From Vermamoeba vermiformis (lineage: Eukaryota; Tubulinea; Echinamoebida): DNA of 64,000 nucleotides. Where the stretch lies: assembly GCA_045837725.1 (NCBI GenBank), contig JBEWZL010000136.1, positions 140,857 through 204,856 on the forward strand. Reading direction: 5' to 3'. The position numbers and the translations under genes were made by a program. A model generated the notes under the pieces. That model saw nothing but the letters and a program-made list of their open reading frames with translations. It was not told where the DNA came from and searched no databases. This document shows, in pieces, positions 25,208 to 38,057 of this stretch; the first letter of the stretch is position 1, and the number at the start of each line of letters is the position of its first letter.

Positions 25208-27288
25208 TTACTCAGGAATATCTGCATCGTCAGTAAATAAACTTTCGTCGATCGGAACATTACTGTTGTTATTATTTTCACCGTCTTCCTCCCCTCCACC
25301 GTCTTCGCCATCTTCACCGTCTTGCTCATTATTGTTATTGTTGTTAGTCTCGCCCTCCAATGAAGCTTGTTTCAGTCGCTCGACCAGATCGTCGTCGTGA
25401 TCTTGCTCGTTCGGATCGTAGTTAAGAGGAGCGTCTTCAGGCTTAGTTTCTTCTTCGACTTCTTCCTCAACGTTTTCTTCCTTGAAGGCTTGAATGTCCA
25501 ATGTTTCATCGTCGTCCACGAACAACTCCGGTCGGAAATCCAACAACTCACGACCACTCATTTGAGCCTTGCCTTGCTTAATAGACTCTTGGCGTTCTTT
25601 TTCTTCTTTCTGTCGCTTCTCTTCTTTTTCTTGCAATTTCTTTTCTTTCCAGGCCTTGAATGTTTCCGGTGTGACAGGTGTCAATGGACCAGTCAGCTTC
25701 GAGCGCTATAATAACAAATCGTATTAATATATGGTACCACGTTATGTACTAGGCATCTAGCATCATATAATAATAGTAATGCATTCAATTCAGCCTGAGA
25801 TATTGTCCTTCAGGTACGAGATCTGGATCGCGTGCCAACTTCGGATCCATTTTTTATAACGACTAATAGTATCTCTTATAAGCCTTACCAATTCTTCCAA
25901 AATCTCGTCGAGAGGTCTCTCTTCAACAGCTTCTTCTTTTTTAGCTTCTTTTTGTTTCAACACATAACCAGGAGGCAAAGCATGTCTGTACACGCACTAA
26001 AAATGGAAAGAGATCCGGTTAGTATATAATATATAGGAGCCTTATAGTGTCTTATTTACTCACCTTTCCTCCGTTAGGGCACTCCCAAAACCAACCGTAT
26101 TTCTTTTGTTCCAAAGCTTGCAAAAAGTGATTGCAGATCTGCACCATGAAAAAAAATAATTAATTAGTTCATCCGTCAATTAATTAACAACCCAACAAAT
26201 ACTGCTTTAAGTAATATATATGCACATGTAATAATTTTTTAAAGCGTACCTTCTCGCTCTTGCCGTGCTCTTTGTGTTTCTGACCGACGACTTGTTCGAG
26301 GGTGGTCTGATCCCACGACTCCATGCCGCCCTTTTGCAACTCACGCGGGTCACTGTACACATCAATAGTCGCGGCCTTGCGTTCAATAGCCATGTCGTGC
26401 GAGAACTTGCACTTGGCGCCCTTCGTGCACTGACCTTTCTTGAAGAATTCGCACACTACGGACTTAGGGTCGGCGCCTGCGTAAAAATAAAGGAAATATT
26501 AATAAAATATGCAGAATTATTATTATTGATGCATTTTAGCGCAACGATCCGACAAACAAAAAATATTATTCCTATCGTATTATACAGCAAAATACGGTTA
26601 GAATTATTATATAAATCAAGTTGAAATAATATTAATTATTATTGGTTTTAAAATTAACGAATGGTACGGGAAGGAAATGAGAAAAACGATACGTACCTAC
26701 AGGGACCTTCTGTTGCTTAATAACTGGTTTGAACAATTCAGCGAGCTCCTTTTCTCGTTGTTCCTTTTCTTTCTTTTCAGCCTAATCGATATTGGTTAGA
26801 TTCAAATCCTGAATCAGAAAATGGCGCTTATTTCAGAATAATCATAATACTACGTGCATAACCATATTAAATTATTTTCATTTGCGTAATGCATATTTTT
26901 ATGCGATTGGCGGTTATTTCTTAATTTTTTGTGGATTTGGACACGTATATCCGTTGAGTAATATTCAATAATTACCTTCTTTTGTTCTTTAAACAAGTCT
27001 GGGGGAGGTGCTTTCTATAATAAATAAATATTAGCCAAGTATTCCTTTTACAAACCAGAATCTAGCGCTGATCGTGTAGATAAGAGAAAAATTTGTTTAA
27101 TTCTACAACGATAAATTCAATAATTATCCTCAATAATTATTTACCTTATTCACCATGCTACTTTTTAAGTTCTGCACGACTTTTTGAGCCTTGGCTCCCT
27201 TCTTATTTTTCATACCGAAGGTCTTGTCTTCAACGGCCTTTGCTTTGGCCTTTTGTTGAGCTGCGTTAACTTTAGCCTTTGGTGGCAT
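25208..27288 (-). CDS. ZC3H15: Zinc finger CCCH protein 15 / DRG family regulatory protein (Tma46-like)
   Basis: Binds and stabilises the translation-associated GTPase DRG1 (yeast Rbg1-Tma46 pair). Exons (minus): 27288-27145, 27014-26976, 26781-26697, 26476-26250, 26138-26064, 25996-25889, 25705-25208; 391 aa. The N-terminus has the family signature [18 protein letters not shown] first CCCH finger ([19 protein letters not shown]) precedes a second Cys cluster with [19 protein letters not shown]. The DRG-binding DFRP stretch follows ([17 protein letters not shown], then [18 protein letters not shown]), and the acidic tail ends [13 protein letters not shown], as in the animal protein. Divergent from the PH-TNFAIP8-like gene. 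Confidence 0.95.
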
Positions 27289-27705
27289 TATGTGCTGCTA
27301 TTGTACAAGAGCTGTGGTTACTTGCTTTTTAAAAAAAAAATAAAACGAAAATACTGCACGCGATCCAAAAAACTGAAAAAAGCGCGAACCGAGAATAACC
27401 GTAGAAATATCCGAATTTATGGAACTGATAATAATTGTATGATAGAGTTGAGATTCAGTCATGCTTTTGGATGTGTTTGTGTCATCATGCTCCAGAGTAT
27501 TCCCACGGCAAGATTGATGTTTATTGTGGGCATGAGGCAATACTATATAATGACTAATATTCTTGGACGCAATTGCAAGCACGTGGCTGAGAGCTGTCAC
27601 AACCTCGCTTCGAGATTTTTTTCACTCAATCGAAACCTTGCACAAATCAATCGCGGTGCTAATAATAACGAATTTATTAATAAATTCGTTACTACACCAC
27701 ACATC
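27289..27705. promoter_or_regulatory. Divergent promoter region of ZC3H15 and PH-TNFAIP8-like gene
   Basis: These 417 bp separate two start codons on opposite strands, so promoters of both genes are expected here. A long plus-strand open frame (27184-27819) crosses it but is antisense to ZC3H15 and is rejected as coding. Confidence 0.4.
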
Positions 27706-30062
27706 ATGTCGAGTAAAGGTACGGGCATCGAATTCCGTGTTGAGTGGTTATTAACGCTTGCGGATGCATCATCCGTCCCGATAATTAATGCAACAATTGA
27801 TTATGTGCATTTCTATTGATTATATTGCTAGTATAAATAGTAATTAATTGAATTTCTAGGCAAAGACGAACATTCAGGCGAAGAAGTTGAACTTGCGCTA
27901 GATAAGGACGGCAAATTGTCGTTATTTAAGAAAAAGAAATGGAAGGAATATTACGTTGCCCTTAGTGGTGGTGCTCTCTACGTTAAAAAATCAGAAAAGG
28001 TAAAGTAGACTTATTTATTAAATATTTAATCAAAAAAAAGTTATGGATTGCGCAAATCTGGTGCTACGCACGCCAGTTTCAATTTACAATGAGCATAGTA
28101 TTATCGTTTACTGCTAAACATTGAAGCCTAAAGCGCGAATACCGGATTAATTGTCAATTTCGGCATAATTTTTTGAACCATCTAATCCATAAAAAGAAAA
28201 CTCCGGATTCAACTTGGCTAAAATTAGCCCACGCATCTAATTCTATTATACATATCATATTAAATATTTCAACACCGCCAAAGGCGTAAAATCGAGCGAT
28301 GCCGGCTCACAAAATTTAATTTTATGTTTTAACTGTACTCAGTGCCTTCTATTGCTTGATAATACGAAAAAGCATCTAAATATCGCGCAATATACTTACG
28401 CCTTATATTCTTTGCGCTTTTTTCGTTTCAAGAACAGATCCGATTCGTGGGTTTAAACTTTACGATCGAGCAGTCTCAAACCTTTTACCAGCTAACTGAT
28501 TTTGCTTATATTACTAGGACAATACTATTCAAGTGATGATCAAGCTTAAAGGCGCTAGAGTCGAGGCTACAACAGACAAAAAGAAAGAGCACTGCTTAGT
28601 GGTTGAATCTGACGGCGAGACATACCTGTTCTCCGCTGAAAATGATGCTAGTGTTACCGAATGGGTGGCTTCTATTAAGGAGAACTTAAATAAGGAGCCT
28701 GGTGAGGCTGGCAAGGGATCTAAAATGGTACGTGGATCGAGACAACGAATTACTTAATTTAGCTTTAATTACCGCAACCGATTCATATAATAAGTCTAGC
28801 ATTATGACGGTGATTCAATATTAATACCTTATTTAGAAACAAACACGAGCCATGAAGGCTAAAAAGAGCATTGGTGGCAAGGTCGCAACTTCTCAAGCTG
28901 GCAAGGTAAATTTATTATAAACATAATATTATTTTAAAAGCAATTATATTTGTTGTAATTATGCATTAGTTTTATCTCGCGGTCCCCTATCAAATTTTTT
29001 GCTTGCAATTGCCGTTGGCTTTAAAAGCTAAAATATTCGGTTGAAATAATCAATTTTTTTCAGAATACTATTGATATAGTAGTATTATACTATAATAGAT
29101 TTGCTAACGCACGTTATTCAGGCCATGATCCGCGACTTCCTCGGTCCCGATATTGAAGTTATTCTCAAAGGCCTGAAGAAGGCTTGCGGTCTCGTGGAGA
29201 AGAAGAAGTCGAGCGAGATTGAAAGCAACATTATCAGATTGAGCGTCAAGGTCATCATCTTGTACCGCGATAAGATTGTCAGCGATGCTGGTAAGTATTT
29301 AGTGTTAGAACTGCTTTAAAGAGTAATACGCTCGAGTATATATAATATCAGTGATGATAGCACTAAGTGTATGCTATATTTAATATAATATTCAAAATAG
29401 CAATATTTTTGTAACGGATCAAGTTCGAACCAGATCTCCAATCGAGGAGGTTTAAATTAGTTAGCTAATTATATTAAGACTTTAATTATTGTTAAAAAGA
29501 ACAATAATAGTATTTAATTCGTTATATACGCATTACTAAGCAAGATTTTTTTCTAGAGTTGTTGAAGATCCGAGACAGCGGCAAGGAGTTGTGGATGGCT
29601 GCGCTAGACATGTTTGAAATGAGCTTTGCTTACGATCAAGCCAAATTATCAAATATTTTGGAGAAGTTGTCTGAGGATATTTACAAGACTTTGAAGATCC
29701 ATATTTCTGACGAAAACTTGGCTATGTAAGTACTCTTTTCTATTTATATACGATATTCATAAGCTATATAATATAATTAGCATGTATCTTCAACGATAGA
29801 AGTATTCTTTTGGTAGATCTTGCTACGTTTTAATTTTTTTTGCGAGATCTTCGAAGATTTTGTTCTCTTTTTATCAAATTTCAATGCTAATACTAGTTAT
29901 AGGTTGAAGGAGACATTCGATTTCCTGAGCTCCATTCCTGTTATTGAAAAATTGTTCGTCGCTGAAGAGACGGAGAAGATGCGCTCAGAAATGTGCGAAG
30001 CTTTAAGAAGAATGTGGAATAAATTCGTCTTGGGCCAGCCTGATGAAGAGAAGAAAAAATAA
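27706..30062 (+). CDS. PH domain fused to TNFAIP8/TIPE-like helical domain
   Basis: Exons: 27706-27718, 27860-27999, 28518-28727, 28837-28905, 29122-29290, 29557-29725, 29903-30062; 309 aa. Residues ~10-115 form a pleckstrin homology domain (LSLFKKKKWKEYYVALSGG, ending with the conserved Trp of TEWVASIKENL). After a basic linker (AMKAKKSIGGK) residues ~145-300 match the all-helical TNFAIP8/TIPE fold: SNIIRLSVKVIILYRD, MFEMSFAYDQAKLSNIL, TFDFLSSIPVIEKLF. Animal TIPE proteins carry phosphoinositides or bind Rho-family and Gi proteins; an added PH domain would reinforce membrane targeting (inference). The 518-nt second intron is about ten times the local norm. Confidence 0.82.
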
Positions 30063-30302
30063 GAACAATTAATGGCAATTTCAACTCTATTTATGGTCGA
30101 ATCTGAAAGAAAAAACGAGCCAAGTTTAGCGATCTTGCTTTGCTGTTTCAAATTCAGATTTAACCTCAAAACGTTTTATTTAAACAACTTGTACTTTATA
30201 TATCATAATATAAACCATTTATTTAAAGTTAAAGGCAGGCGAAAGCGAGATCTCGAAAAATTTTGCTTTTACAAATTTGTTAGCGACTTAAGTACCACTA
30301 AT

Positions 30303-31910
30303 ATGGCGATAAATATAGCACTCATAGGAGCTGGTTTGTTTGCAAAGGATGCACATATTCCTGCACTCACCAAACTTAAGGATTGTTTCAATCTGACGGC
30401 AATCTGGAGCAAAACGCAAAAATCAGCCGAGGAAGCAGCGAAATCGATTGAAAAGTAAGCATTATATTAAAATTGATCCATATTTTCTGTTTAAGATTAC
30501 TTTTGGCATTGCAATGTCAACAAAAATAATTCAAAATTAAATTTTCAATTCAAACGGAGCTTCTTCCGATTATTGAGCTTCAGAATAGTCATTATTTAAA
30601 TAGGTTACCCCTAGAAAAATAATTAAAATCATTCTTATGTTTTTGACAGGGAGATCAGCATTTACTCTGACGATGATGGCCTTACAGAGCTATTAAAGCG
30701 AAGCGATGTTCATGCAGTCGATATATTAGGTAATTTAATTAATTATAATTGATTTAAGTAATTACTTAAAATACGAACCTTAATGACGAGATCTGACGCT
30801 TTTTAGTACCACCGATGAATATGGCGTCAGTGGTCGAGCAATGTCTTCGCGCAGGCAAACACGTCATCAGCGAGAAGCCAGTAGCAGGTACTTACGAGGA
30901 TGCAGTCAAATTGAACCAGCTCTATCACGACGAGTTTCAATCGCGCGGACTGGTCTGGGCTGTCAGCGAGAACTGGGCTTTTGAACCCAATTTCTTGCGC
31001 GTAAGTCACTCTTTACCATTCAAAATTTGCATTGGTAGTGCAACAACCTTGCCTTGGAAAAGTTTTTTTTGGAGTCATGTTTAGTCCCTAAGCAGATAAT
31101 AATAGTATTGTTTTACAGGTCCGAGACATGATTCAATCTGGTGAGTTGGGCAGATTAGTTGCAATCACATGTCAAATATCGCTACACGTGTCACCTGATG
31201 ATCGGTACTTCAATGCTTTTTGGCGCAAAGGCACGCACCAACCGGTACGAAAACAACATTGTACGTGCTTCGAGATGCTTAAACAGTTTTTCTATATAGG
31301 GAGGCTTTGTAACCGATGGTGGAGTACATCATATTGCGGGACTGCGAGCTATGGGCGGAGAAGTGACACGTGTCAAAGGCTCTGTTGCGCACTTCAAAGT
31401 AAGCGCCGTGATTTTAGGTTTATAACTTAACACAGCTTTCCATAGGACTTTATCCCTAAATACGACACTTATGCTGGCACGTTCGAGTTCGCTAATGGAG
31501 GTAACAACGAGCACGTGACTAGACCTCAGTACTAAACACCTTTGCACTAGCTATTGGCACGATGCTCGTCACCTTTGCAGCGAGTAAAGAAGCAGCCGAG
31601 AACAAATCCGTGCCCGAGTACATTGTCATTTGTGAGAAGGGCACTGTCTTCGTGAACAGAAGCAGGTAAAACACTAAGCACTTGATTAACATGAACGAGT
31701 TATTGTAACTTAGTTTACGATAGTTTGAATGTCATCGGACCTGCTAGTAACAATTATAAGCCTATTGAATGGCGCGAGTCACTAGCCATCGAAGATTCGT
31801 TGCGCGCGTTCTACGAAGGAATTGCCAAAAAAGGACAATCGTTTTACAAGCCTGAACAGGCGTTGAAAGATTTGGAATTAGCGACGGAGCTTATGAAAGA
31901 CAAGCAATAA
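30303..31910 (+). CDS. Gfo/Idh/MocA family oxidoreductase
   Basis: NAD(P)-dependent dehydrogenase of the glucose-fructose oxidoreductase family. Exons: 30303-30454, 30650-30729, 30807-31000, 31119-31244, 31300-31398, 31446-31500, 31551-31665, 31724-31910; 335 aa. The Rossmann dinucleotide motif opens the protein (IALIGAGLFAKDAHIPAL). The conserved EKP motif is seen in HVISEKPVAGT, and the catalytic-domain histidine segment in DGGVHHIAGLRAMGG. Length and order fit the family, and no signal peptide is present. The substrate (sugar, inositol, dihydrodiol) cannot be told. A 12-bp palindrome TGACACGTGTCA lies inside exon 5, and another copy lies 65 bp after the stop. Confidence 0.9.
31364..31375. 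promoter_or_regulatory. Palindrome TGACACGTGTCA (copy 1)
   Basis: Perfect 12-bp palindrome with a CACGTG E-box core, inside coding exon 5 of the oxidoreductase. One of four exact copies in the window. Confidence 0.3.
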
Positions 31911-31974
31911 ATGACCACGTGATCGGGTTGTAGGGGCTGGTCCCTGCCACGTGATCGGACAGCGGAACGGAGTT

Positions 31975-31986
31975 TGACACGTGTCA
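31975..31986. promoter_or_regulatory. Palindrome TGACACGTGTCA (copy 2)
   Basis: Exact copy in the short intergenic stretch upstream of the gene starting at 32086. Two further CACGTGATCGG elements lie just before it (around 31914 and 31949), so this intergenic gap has three CACGTG cores. Confidence 0.4.
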
Positions 31987-32085
31987 TCTAGATTGGCACG
32001 TGCTTCTTTTCGATTTTGTGATTCTGTCCCCTCGCGATCTGGCACGAATGTTTCATTATTACTTAACTATAAGACCACTATAACT

Positions 32086-33649
32086 ATGTTGTCCGGACAT
32101 CGCACAAGACAGATCTCTGAAAATTTAATCGTGTTAACCAAAGAAGAATGGAAGACTATGAGTATGGGTACTTCGCGTACAAAAGATACGAGTCAAAGTG
32201 GCACCGTGGAATTTAAAGTGATGAAATTAGCTGGAAATAATTTGGTAAGCAAAAAGTATCCTGGATTTGTTTACCTACCTGAGGTTGGAATTTACTACGA
32301 AAATCTTAATTATCGGTTATTACATTCCTATTATTAAAGCTTTTGCGTAATAACAGTACTATATTTTAGACTCAAATTGCAGCCATGAACTTGGAAGTTT
32401 GGCCGAGCACCTCATCCGGAAGCGATTACTTAGCAGCAAGTACGAAAAGAAGATTCCCAATTATATGACGATGATTAATATATTTTTAGTCACCGGAAGC
32501 CGCTTATGCGTTGCTTATACGAAGCGTCCTAATGAATCACTTTTTGAACTCTTCGAGATCAGCGAACAAAACAAACAAATTCTGTTAAAAGCCTCATTAG
32601 TACTTGACAAGCCTCTCCGGCCATCATCCATTATAGCAATTTCTGATCAAGTCTTCTTGGTAAATAGATCTGATCCAGTTGACACGTGTTACCAGATCCG
32701 GACTTTGTGCGATGTCCTGATGCTTATTTTTAGGGATTCAATGGGCAAGTTGGCTTGATAAATTTGGCTGAACGCAAATTATCCTTAGATTTGTTCCACA
32801 ATTGGCACGAAATGGTCGAAGCAACGGATGTCAACAAAGCAGGTACGGATCTTGGCCATTAAGCGATATGTTAGTACTAATATATTTATATATAGTCGAT
32901 GTATTTGCATATGACTCCGTTACTGCCGCAAAGACATTAGTAGCTATTGATGGCTTTGTTTCAAACAAGCACGCGTTCAACTACGATTTGAGCAAACACC
33001 CACCAAAGGTAAAGCCCATAATTTTATGGATTTTTATCAATTTTATTTAAAACTTAGAACATGGGACACTTTGATTTGCCACCTGGAACGAATGAACATT
33101 ATCATAGCGCTGCCAAACACGGCGAAACACTTTTACTATTAGCCAGTTTCTTCCATCACGACGGAAAAGGTAATTTTGATAATCACGTGTTTATCGAGCT
33201 TAATTTCTATTTTAGGAAATCGAATTGTCGTGATGAACGGATCCGAGGTGAAACATTCAATTTATGAAAATGCAACTTGGCAGTCACACGCGACAGGATT
33301 ATTCGACGAGATTTACACCAATTTCTCATCAATAGGACTGCTTAATAATAACATTATGATCGTTAGTGCCGGTGAACGAGGAGTCATCGCAATTCCGCTC
33401 GAGTCGCTCGGTGCGACACGTGATGTTGACTGTAAAAAATTGGACAACGTCAAACGAATCAAAATCGGCCAATTGGCTCATCGCTTTGTGACCGCCAAGG
33501 ACAAGACATATGCACTAGTTGTGGCGTCAGACGAGAATAACAACACGATATTAGCTCAGTTGAAGTGGTCGTCAGACAAGACTGATTTCGAGCTCGTTCA
33601 ATCTCATCAAATTACAGGAAATTACCAACGACTATTCATCGAAGATTAA
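32086..33649 (+). CDS. Unknown protein, beta-propeller-like character
   Basis: Exons: 32086-32244, 32370-32439, 32490-32659, 32734-32842, 32896-33008, 33058-33169, 33216-33649; 388 aa. Segment pattern (short beta-like stretches with repeated polar turns: TGSRLCVAYTKR, SIIAISDQVFLGFNGQVGLI, NRIVVMNGSEVKH, NIMIVSAGERGVIAIPLE, KTYALVVASDENN) resembles a WD/Kelch-type propeller, but no diagnostic repeat is present. A histidine-rich segment (LPPGTNEHYHSAAKHGE and FFHHDG) is notable. No signal peptide or membrane segment. Exon 3's donor (GTAAAT at 32660) and exon 2's donor (GTACGA at 32440) were picked because they alone keep the frame. No family is claimed. Confidence 0.6.
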
Positions 33650-33774
33650 ACTCAGTGGATTGATATAAATGCATGTACATTAGAACCACACCTGATTAAT
33701 TCGCGGCGTTTATTGTTCCGTTTGAACTTCTTACCTATTTTGGTAACATTACATTTATTTACAACTCTAACTAT

Positions 33775-35767
33775 TTACATATTTACTGATCTTGCCGAAC
33801 TAATATCCGATGCGTATCTAGCGCTAGACATATGCACGCTGTTGTGGCTGTTATTCGATGAAGTATGATTGCTCCTGCTTGAGGAGCTGACTGGCAATTC
33901 AAACGCCAGAATATTCGTTAATGAAGCTGCATTGATGACACAGTACGCGATGTACCATGATAATGGGAAGCCTATAGTGTGTACATTAGTCCGTTACCTC
34001 AAATTTTTTTCTGAGAATTAATTTTTGTACTGACCAATTGGCGTGTAAACCAATCCTGTAGCGAAAAGTACGGCCAAAATGACGAATATGAACATGAAAC
34101 CGCCGTTAACTAATGTTCGAATAGTACTCTAAAGATATAAATTAGAAGATCAGGTGCAGTTCTTAGGCGCGATCCACGTACGCGTTTCAAACTAGCGGAC
34201 TTCTTTCCGGTTTTGCTATCCTTCAAACGCTTCAACAATTTAGCGCCAGTGATAGTAAAGAATACAATAACGAAGACTAGAGACACCAAATAGAACGCCG
34301 CTGTGAGATCAAGGTCAGTACTTTTTTGGTACATCCGGTAATTTCGAGTTGCTTACCAGTAACAATATTAATACTAATGAATGTAGTTAAGTTCTGCACC
34401 GTATTTTTGGTGACTTGAAGTGCCAAGAAGAACGATGAAATGACGAAGAATGGAATTCTCATTTTGATGATGAACGGATGCACGATGATCGACTCGTTTG
34501 TCATCAATTCGTGCCAGTATAATATGAACAATAAGAACGACGATATGATGAATGGAAAGCAGAGCTCGCCGAGCATAATTACAGCCCAGTCCGGGTACCA
34601 AAAGTTTGATCCAAAGAAATCGATGTCCGCTACAATCCGTACTAATGCAAAACAGTATTAATTTCAGATTATAAGGCTATTCTTAGTATTTTGATATATG
34701 CTTACTTAAGTTAGAGGCTATTTCAATCGATAAGACCCAGTTCGCCATTGACTCGGTGCATCCGCCGTAATAATCGGTGAACTTGCGCAACTGTATTATA
34801 GCCATGACAATATTGACGACAGAGAATGCGATCATTGAGACTATATAAGGTATTAGTAAGTTAAGTCAGCCTAAGTTTAATTACCAATCCACGCGACAAT
34901 CCATCCGGAACTCATGACGTCTACCCAAGGATTTTTTTCAGCTAAAATGGAAATTAAGTAACGGAATATTTTCTTAATTAAGTATTACCGTCAGGAAGAA
35001 TAGAAATTGAGACTATTTGATCGTCAGTGGCCAATTGCACGATCAGATCGGCTCCATCGTTAGCGCCGTAAATGACGTAGCCAACTTCAATAACGGTAAT
35101 ATTAACTTGACTAGCAGCTTCCCTATTATTCATACGATACTGCATGTAACCTCCAACAGCTAAAAATAAACCAGTCAGCATCCGGATTTGTAGTGGGATC
35201 CTACCGATTGTACTGGAGGCACATATAACTCCAATAGCGCCTTTATTTTGAGCAATGACGACTTGTTCTTCTATTGGAAGCGCGCTGTATATCAGCAGGA
35301 AGTTGTTGTCGATCGAATCTGGATCCAAAGTCACTGAAGCGGTCAGAGTTTCAGTTAATGGCTTAACTGAGCTTCCTGATAACAAAATAGTTAGATATCT
35401 ATCGTATGCTCTTTTCATGAAGCATAGTTAGCGTCTATTTTTGGATCCGGCAGCTGGAGATTAAGTAATGGCCAGGTACAATGATTATATTATTAAAAAT
35501 GGCAATGATGTAAAAAAAATAGCGCACGATAATTATATTTAACTCGATTCGAGCTCAATTCTTTCAAGTCTATTATTTGCTTGGATCGAAAAAAAATGGT
35601 GCAAATCCTGTGAATCCGTTTAACGCCTTACCTTGATAGAATATTTGATAACCTTCGACTTCTTTAAATTCTCCATTTTTTGTATTTACAATTATATTTG
35701 CCGTTACTGCCTGCACGATTAAAATAACCGCGTAAAGCAAAACTGGGCTGGTGGATCCGCTTCGCAT
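33775..35767 (-). CDS. Seven-TM receptor-like protein with PA-like ectodomain, paralog 1
   Basis: Exons (minus): 35767-35632, 35375-35205, 35159-34989, 34941-34885, 34840-34706, 34641-34357, 34300-34182, 34128-34035, 33971-33775; 454 aa. A signal peptide (LLYAVILIVQAVTANI) is followed by an extracellular region of ~145 residues whose core (QNKGAIGVICASS) resembles a protease-associated (PA) domain. After an NPW motif come seven hydrophobic helices, the third with ELCFPFIISSFLLFILYW and the last with INAASLTNILAFELP. The tail is Ser/Asn-rich, as in receptors regulated by phosphorylation. A surface sensor role is inference; no G-protein motif family was assigned. All internal exon sizes match the two neighbours exactly. 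Confidence 0.8.
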
Positions 35768-36206
35768 CACAGTACCATCGTATACGCTGCAAATGTGCTG
35801 TTAATTTATGTTCTGCTGTTTTAGACGTAATTGGTTAATCAGTAAAATTGCCTTTGGGAAGTTAAACCGCATCTCGGAGTGCGGAAATTCTTAAAACATT
35901 TACTTATTAGGAAAGTCGCACAATAAGTGCCATGTTTTTTGAAACATACCTAGCTGGCAACGTTGAGGCTTGGCAACGAACGTGGGACAAATGCTTCACC
36001 GCCGGGACGTTCCGCCGTTGTACGGCATGCTTTAGAAGGAACCTTTTAATTAAATAAATATAGTACAATTGGTTCGCTGAAAAGTAAATTTATACAAGTC
36101 ACTTGCTAACGCAATTTCGGCTGCGTCTATTTTTGCTGCCTCGTCTAAAATTAGATCTTAGTACACACCCAGATGCAACTCTAATAAATAACAAAACTTA
36201 CTATTT
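35768..36206. other. Intergenic between receptor paralogs 1 and 2
   Basis: About 440 bp between the start of receptor paralog 1 and the stop of paralog 2. No supported gene, repeat or RNA was seen. Confidence 0.45.
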
Positions 36207-38057
36207 TTAAGGCTCGTTAACTTGATCAGGCTCGACAGCAATACTCGTAGTCTTGAGGGAAGAGGTTCCATGACTTTTGCTCTTGCTGGACCAGTTTGTC
36301 GGCAGCTCAAACGCCAAAATATTCATTAAGGATGCGGCACTAACTACCGCATAGGCGATGAACCACGTAATAGGCAAAACTAACAAGATTAGAGATTAGC
36401 GATTTACGGATGCATGGGTAGCACTTACGAATAGGGGTGTATGGAATGCCGGTAACGAAGATTAAAGCTAACACTAGGAATACCAAGATGAAGCTGCCGC
36501 TAATAAGAACTTTTATCGTGCTCTGATAAGAAAGTTAAAGTTGAGCGTAAAAATGAACGAGATCTCGCACCTTTGTGAGGTTGACGGTTCGACCAAGATT
36601 CTTGCTTTGGCGCAATCTCAACAGCAATTTAATGCCAGTAACAGCATATAGAACAATGATAAAGATGAACGAGCCAAGGTAAAAAGCAGCTGAAAAAAAG
36701 TGCGTCAGATCTTGGATTCGCTCCCGCGTTGTTGACTTACATGTGATGATATTGCTCTCGGCTAGTCCCGTCAGATTTTGTACAATAGTTTTAGTCACTT
36801 GAACGGCCAGAATGAATCCAGAAATGACGAAGAAAGGAATCTTCATTTTGACGATGAACGGATGCACGACGACCGAGGCACTTGTCATCAATTCTTGCCA
36901 ATATAGCGTGAATAACAAGAACGAAGCGACTACGAATGGAAAGGAGAGCTCGGCTAGCATTCCTGCAGCCCAGTCTGGGTAGAGGTAATTCGATCCGAAG
37001 AAATCGAAGCAGCACACAACCCTAACTGAAGCACGTGTTAGAAAAAACACAATTTCTTGACTTTAATATAAATTGATAATTTGTAGACCTTACTTAGGTT
37101 GGAGCCAATTTCGATTGAAAGAACGTAAATCGCGACTGCCTGAGTGCATCCACCGTAGAATTTACCGAACTTGCAGAGTTGAAGAATGGCCATGACTATA
37201 TTCGCCGAGGAGAAGAGTATGAAGAATACTACAAACTGTTAATACTATGCCGTGCTTTAAAGCATAAGCTTACCGTTCCAGGCGTGAATCCAACCAGACG
37301 AATAAACAACCACCCAGGGATTCGGTTTATCTATCTACTGATTAATTTTTTGATCGTATGTCATAAATATCCTGCGCGTACCGTCGGGCATCAAAGTTAT
37401 ATTGGCGATCTGATTGTTTGTTGCTAAATTTAGCAATCGCTCGGAACCAAGTCCAGCTCCAATTTCGACGTAACCAACATCGATAACAGTAATATTAACC
37501 TCACTGGCCAATACCCTATCGTTCCATCGATATTGCAACTCTCCTCCAACAGCTGAAAAGTTCTAATTAACAACTGAAATTTCCGCAAGAGAATCGGAAT
37601 CGTACCTGCACCGCTCGAAGCGACGACGACGGCAATTGCACCATTATTTTGTGCTTGCACGACCATGTTCTCGACAGGACTACCACTATACACTAAGAAT
37701 ATGCTTTGGTTTACCGACGACAGATCCATCGAAACGGATGCTGTTAAAATTTCGCTTAGCGGTTGAACTGAGCTTCCTGTGGACATAATAATCAAAATTA
37801 TGCTAAATATCGTCTTGAAATTGATATAGACGTCGTATTATTGCTGCTTGTATTATTATTCGATTGCCAATAATTTTTGTGTTGGTTTATTAATCGTTAA
37901 TGATTATAATGGTACACTTACCTCTATAAAATATTTGATATGCTTCTAGCTCTTCAGAAGTTCCATCGGTCAGATTGATAACGATATTGCCCCATGTCAT
38001 GGAGTTGTTTGACATTAATAGTAACACCAACACGATGACATATAATTGTGCTGGCAT
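36207..38057 (-). CDS. Seven-TM receptor-like protein with PA-like ectodomain, paralog 2
   Basis: Exons (minus): 38057-37922, 37776-37606, 37552-37382, 37330-37274, 37228-37094, 37025-36741, 36689-36571, 36522-36429, 36379-36207; 446 aa. Signal peptide (LYVIVLVLLLMSNNS), PA-like core (NNGAIAVVVASSGAG), NPW before the first helix, seven TM helices with SFPFVVASFLLFTLYW and AASLMNILAFELP, and a short Ser/Thr/Lys tail. The ectodomain keeps predicted N-glycosylation motifs (NIT). It shows the same exon phases and lengths (171, 171, 57, 135, 285, 119, 94 nt) as paralogs 1 and 3, proving tandem duplication after the introns were in place. Divergence is greatest in the ectodomain and tail. Confidence 0.8.

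Noticed and set aside
27184-27819. Plus-strand 211-codon open frame
   Set aside because: It lies antisense to the first exon of ZC3H15 and across the divergent promoter, lacks domain content, and conflicts with two well-supported genes.
29401-29460. tRNA-like B-box sequence (AGTTCGAACC)
   Set aside because: No matching A-box, anticodon arm or acceptor stem can be formed around it, and it lies in an intron.
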